From Alphaproteobacteria bacterium (GTDB taxonomy: Bacteria > Pseudomonadota > Alphaproteobacteria > Paracaedibacterales > CAIULA01): DNA of 34,390 nt. The notes under the pieces were generated by a model. It saw only the letters and a list, made by a program, of their open reading frames with translations, was not told the origin of the DNA and did not search any database. Made by a program: the position numbers and the translations under genes. The number at the start of each line of letters is the position of its first letter. Within the stretch, counting starts at the first letter, position 1. The DNA lies in assembly GCA_019749935.1 (NCBI GenBank), contig JAIEPD010000029.1:1-34390 (forward strand), given 5' to 3'. This document shows, piece by piece, positions 31,872 to 34,390 of this stretch.

Positions 31872-32787
31872 GAGATTTTCTTTTTTGTCGGGCAGCTTCA
31901 ATCCAGGTTTGGTGTATGCTTAAGGGAATATATTTATTTGTATCGCCAGCTCTAGGAACCATAAAAGGGACTGGAATACCGACAGCAGCTAAATACTTGA
32001 GTTTATTTCTTAAATAGCATCTCAGATCTATCCCAAGACAGGTTCTTCTATGTATCTTGGTCCAAGTAGGAATTGCTATGTATTGACCATTTAGGAATCC
32101 TCCGCCCCCACTCATTCCCGGTCGAAACGCTCCTTCATAATCATTAAGTTGTCTATATTTTACAACTATCTTTGAAAGAATAGGTTGATCATTTTTCGAA
32201 ACATAGTTAATAAAGCTCTTAACTGCACGTTTCTTTCCATCAAGGCGACTAAGCCATGATCTAGTGTCTCCGCTAGCCCCATAACCCACTATATTTAAGG
32301 ATTGGTTCTCTAGACAAGTAGGCTGCGTATAGGTTGGCTCAATACCTTGTAAACCTTTAATGGGATCTTGTATACAAAGATAAGCGATATCATGAGGGTC
32401 TATGTTCTCAGTATATTCATGATTATACTTTTCATGGACTTGACAGTCTATAATTTTTTTTCTAGTTAATCCTTCCCCACTGATATAAATAGGGTGTTTA
32501 ATTTTACCGTCATAATCTAACCAAGGAGCAATGCAGTGAGCGCTTGTTATAAACTCTGTTCCATCTCCTATGCAGACTGCTGAACCTGAGTAAGCTGTTA
32601 GTATTTTAACGCCAAAGAAAGTAATATCTGCTTCTAATCTAACGACGTGTCTAGCTACCGGGAGTTGAGTGGCGAGTCTGCAAAATGCTTCATCTGTAAG
32701 GGTTTCTCGGATATCATCGCCCATAGCTTGCACGCCAAAGAATGCAAGGAAAAGAAAACCTAGAATAAACCTGCTTTTTAATATCAT
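31858..32787 (-). CDS. Secreted trypsin-like serine protease
   Basis: Peptidase S1-like protein of 309 residues with a signal peptide (FILGFLFLAFFGVQA) and a mature part opening M-G-D-D. Triad positions are visible: His84 in FITSAHCI, Asp133 in HDIAYL and Ser226 in PGMSGGGG. The nucleophile motif departs from the usual GDSGGP: Met replaces Asp and Gly replaces Pro. Cys80s-type disulfide partners (C72, C85) are present. Conserved GYG at 168-170 precedes a basic loop. Exported proteases are plausible effectors or envelope processing enzymes; the substrate is unknown. Confidence 0.85.
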   Translation of the reverse strand: MILKSRFILGFLFLAFFGVQAMGDDIRETLTDEAFCRLATQLPVARHVVRLEADITFFGVKILTAYSGSAVCIGDGTEFITSAHCIAPWLDYDGKIKHPIYISGEGLTRKKIIDCQVHEKYNHEYTENIDPHDIAYLCIQDPIKGLQGIEPTYTQPTCLENQSLNIVGYGASGDTRSWLSRLDGKKRAVKSFINYVSKNDQPILSKIVVKYRQLNDYEGAFRPGMSGGGGFLNGQYIAIPTWTKIHRRTCLGIDLRCYLRNKLKYLAAVGIPVPFMVPRAGDTNKYIPLSIHQTWIEAARQKRKSLNPK

Positions 32788-32903
32788 TACTTTGGATGGT
32801 TGTTACAGATACAGAATAAAAAACAATTATGATTAATTTTTATAAAGATAAAATATTTTGTTTTCAAATCAAAAATTAATAGATTCCTGTACTGAAAAGA
32901 AAA

Positions 32904-33215
32904 TCAGGCAATTTTTTCTTCTTTAATCACCGCAGTCAAAGGTAGGGGTCCATAAAGGTGTGGAAAGATTCTGCCTGACCGAGGCGATTTTTCCCATTTC
33001 AGATGCTGTTTGATTTTGCTTGTATCAATTGACAAAAGGATAACATCGGTTTTTCCTGTAAAGAATTTCTCTAATGTTCCTTGGATTTGATCTTTGGTGG
33101 AGCAGTGCATATAGCCATCTGCTTGATCTAAAGCAGACCCTTTATAAACGTCTTCTTTTTGAAAATCTTGCCATTCTTGTAACAAAACAAGTTTATAGAT
33201 AATTGGGTGATCCAT
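32904..33215 (-). CDS. DUF952 family protein
   Basis: 103-residue cytosolic protein with the DUF952 pattern: IYKLVLLQEWQ, the DGYMHCST core and FPHLYGPLPLTAV near the C-terminus. Function is unknown in this family; structural resemblance to ADP-ribosyl-transfer folds has been suggested. AGGA lies 6 bases before the ATG. It stands alone between the protease and the repeat at 33250. Confidence 0.9.
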   Translation of the reverse strand: MDHPIIYKLVLLQEWQDFQKEDVYKGSALDQADGYMHCSTKDQIQGTLEKFFTGKTDVILLSIDTSKIKQHLKWEKSPRSGRIFPHLYGPLPLTAVIKEEKIA

Positions 33216-33249
33216 TGTAGTCCTAACCTATTAAAGTGATAATGATAGT

Positions 33250-33331
33250 CGTCATCACGAAGCTCCGCAGGAGCTGTGGTGATCCAGTGTATTTTCTAGA
33301 TTGCCACGCAACTTCATTGCTCGCAATGACG
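33250..33331. repeat. GTCAT-type palindromic repeat, single copy
   Basis: CGTCATCACGA at the left end pairs with TCGCAATGACG at the right (one mismatch and G-U pairs). The inner arms GGTGATCCAG and CTAGATTGCCACG also pair partly. Shares 18 identical bases with the fragment at 368-385. It fills most of the gap between phhA and the DUF952 gene. Confidence 0.75.
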
Positions 33332-33368
33332 AAAAGTGCGTAATCATTTTATGCCTATCCAGCTATAA

Positions 33369-34166
33369 TTATCTATAACGACGATTTTCAGGTAACATCT
33401 GAGTTGGGTGAAAGTCCGCTTGATGTTTTAATGCTTCGTACGTTTCCATAAAATCTTGAGTTGTTGTTTTTATTAAATCATCAAAACTAGAAACCACAAA
33501 ATAGATTTCTTGATAGTCATCAATTTTGTAGTTGGTCCGCATCACACGTGTTGAATCAAACCATAAGCGATTTGGTTTGGCTGATTCCAGGCAGTATTTA
33601 GATTCACCAGCGGATGAAACAATGCCCGATCCATAAATACGAAGACCCTTTGGCGTATCGATTAAGCCAAATTCAACCGTATACCAATAAAGGCGTGCCA
33701 GGTAATGAAGGTTATGATTGCCTAAGGCTTTAAGGCCTGCTTTCCCATACGCCTCCATATAGTTGGCAAAAACCGGCTGAATCAAAAGAGGGACATGCCC
33801 GTAAATATCGTGAAAAATATCAGGCTCCTGCAGGTAATCTAATTGATCCATGCGTCTTATAAAGCAGGTTGATGGAAAACACCTGTTGGCTAATAGGGTG
33901 AAAAAAATATCATCGGGAACAAGCCCTTCGACGGCAACAATCTTCCAGCCTGTGGCTTTGGTTAAGATGTCGCTGAGTTCTTTGAAATCAGGAATCTTGT
34001 CAGGTGCAATTCCTAAATGGTCTACGCCGTAAAGAAACTCTGGAACTGCTCTGTTTTGCAGAATATCGTGTTGGCGATGAAAAAGTGTTTTCCAAATATT
34101 ATGCTGTTCATGGGTATACGCGGCCCAATTTTGATCAATAATGTGGCTTTGAACGGAAGTGTCCAT
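33369..34166 (-). CDS. phhA: Phenylalanine 4-monooxygenase
   Basis: Tetrahydropterin-dependent hydroxylase that converts phenylalanine to tyrosine. The 265-residue protein is the compact bacterial catalytic-domain form. Iron ligands fit the family: H119 and H124 in FHDIYGHVPLL, and E165 in WYTVEFGL. RRMDQLDYLQEPDIFHD precedes them as in other bacterial enzymes. No pterin-carbinolamine dehydratase gene is adjacent. Its Shine-Dalgarno (GAAGGG, 7 bases before ATG) comes from a half-copy of the palindromic element (34171-34195). Confidence 0.96.
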   Translation of the reverse strand: MDTSVQSHIIDQNWAAYTHEQHNIWKTLFHRQHDILQNRAVPEFLYGVDHLGIAPDKIPDFKELSDILTKATGWKIVAVEGLVPDDIFFTLLANRCFPSTCFIRRMDQLDYLQEPDIFHDIYGHVPLLIQPVFANYMEAYGKAGLKALGNHNLHYLARLYWYTVEFGLIDTPKGLRIYGSGIVSSAGESKYCLESAKPNRLWFDSTRVMRTNYKIDDYQEIYFVVSSFDDLIKTTTQDFMETYEALKHQADFHPTQMLPENRRYR

Positions 34167-34170
34167 CGTT

Positions 34171-34195
34171 ATGCCCTTCGTCTTTCAGGATATAC
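34171..34195 (-). repeat. Half palindromic element E3 upstream of phhA
   Basis: One arm of the element family (ATGCCCTTCGTCTTTCAGGAT against ATACCCTTCGCCTTTCAAAAT in E2). In the family frame it reads I-L-K-D-E-G-H, matching the I-L-K-x-E-G-Y ending of E1 and E2. The other arm is missing. It provides the phhA ribosome site. Confidence 0.6.
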
Positions 34196-34301
34196 CTTTT
34201 AGAGATAATTAAACGTCATCTGATATTATCCATCAAAGATGGTTAAAGATGCATTAAAATGCTTGACCCTTTCACCCAAAATAGTTAGGAATAAAGAAGG
34301 G

Positions 34302-34388
34302 GCCAGCTTGGTGGAATTGGTAGACACAACAGACTTAAAATCTGTCGCCCGTAAGGGCGTGCCGGTTCGAGTCCGGCAGCCGGCACCA
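34302..34388 (+). tRNA. tRNA-Leu (anticodon UAA)
   Basis: 87-nt class II tRNA with encoded CCA. Anticodon stem ACAGA/TCTGT with loop CTTAAAA gives anticodon TAA. Long variable arm CGCCC-GTAA-GGGCG, T arm GCCGG-TTCGAGT-CCGGC, discriminator A (expected for Leu). Acceptor stem GCCAGCT/AGCCGGC has one A-C mismatch at the fourth pair. Confidence 0.97.
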
Positions 34389-34390
34389 CT

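Noticed and set aside
1-34390. CRISPR arrays, transposases and prophage genes
   Set aside because: I saw no regularly spaced direct repeats, no DDE transposase motifs and no phage structural genes. All repeats found are palindromic and irregularly placed.

Overview
The window looks like the chromosome of an AT-rich, host-associated alphaproteobacterium. The core genes are alphaproteobacterial in character (topA, rimP-nusA-infB-rbfA, rpmB, tgt, tsaB-rimI, rph, hemE, mgtE). Around them lie many small unrecognised secreted proteins, a compact biotin cluster, decaying genes and several families of dispersed palindromic repeats. That combination is typical of intracellular symbionts of the Holosporales/Rickettsiales type. 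The placement is inferred from gene content; no rRNA gene is present to test it.

Layout. 1-2842: repeat debris, a doubtful small ORF and topA (minus). 2986-8540: biotin block, with bioF-bioH-like-bioC-bioD-bioA overlapping on the minus strand and bioB divergent on the plus strand. 8511-12783: a frameshifted PEBP gene, two secreted hypotheticals, an alpha/beta hydrolase and an MFS transporter. 12871-13292: a roughly 300-bp repeat (copy A) carrying a nested palindromic element. 13351-15720: rpmB with promoter and terminator, then a YhhQ-type queuosine-precursor transporter overlapping tgt. 15738-18264: two secreted proteins on the minus strand. 18558-18768: an array of GTCAT-type repeat arms. 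18827-19618: a stand-alone HNH protein. 19623-24970: the translation/transcription operon rimP-nusA-infB-rbfA (minus). 25104-26211: tsaB-rimI. 26314-27459: small secreted proteins and a remnant. 27501-28056: a YefM/YoeB toxin-antitoxin module. 28154-28456: repeat copy B. 28592-31871: rph, hemE, mgtE. 31858-34166: secreted trypsin-like protease, DUF952 protein and phenylalanine hydroxylase (all minus). 34302-34388: tRNA-Leu(UAA).

The most unusual signal is a family of palindromic elements of about 123-126 bp (5922-6044, 20029-20154, a diverged copy at 13029-13149 and a half-copy at 34171-34195). One copy is inserted in frame in the bioH-like esterase and adds 41 codons. The intergenic copy at 20029 is also open in the same frame, with a matching peptide ending (R-T-x-I-L-K-x-E-G-Y). 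The conserved end of the element supplies the apparent Shine-Dalgarno sequence of two genes (rbfA, phhA). The diverged copy sits inside repeat A, while repeat B preserves the unoccupied site. The behaviour resembles the Rickettsia palindromic elements, but I cannot match the sequence to a named family.

Functional themes are biotin self-sufficiency or provisioning, modified-base (queuine/preQ1) salvage, and a secretome of lineage-specific proteins. One secreted protein has a nuclear-localisation-like basic tail and another is a serine protease, both of which could act on a host.
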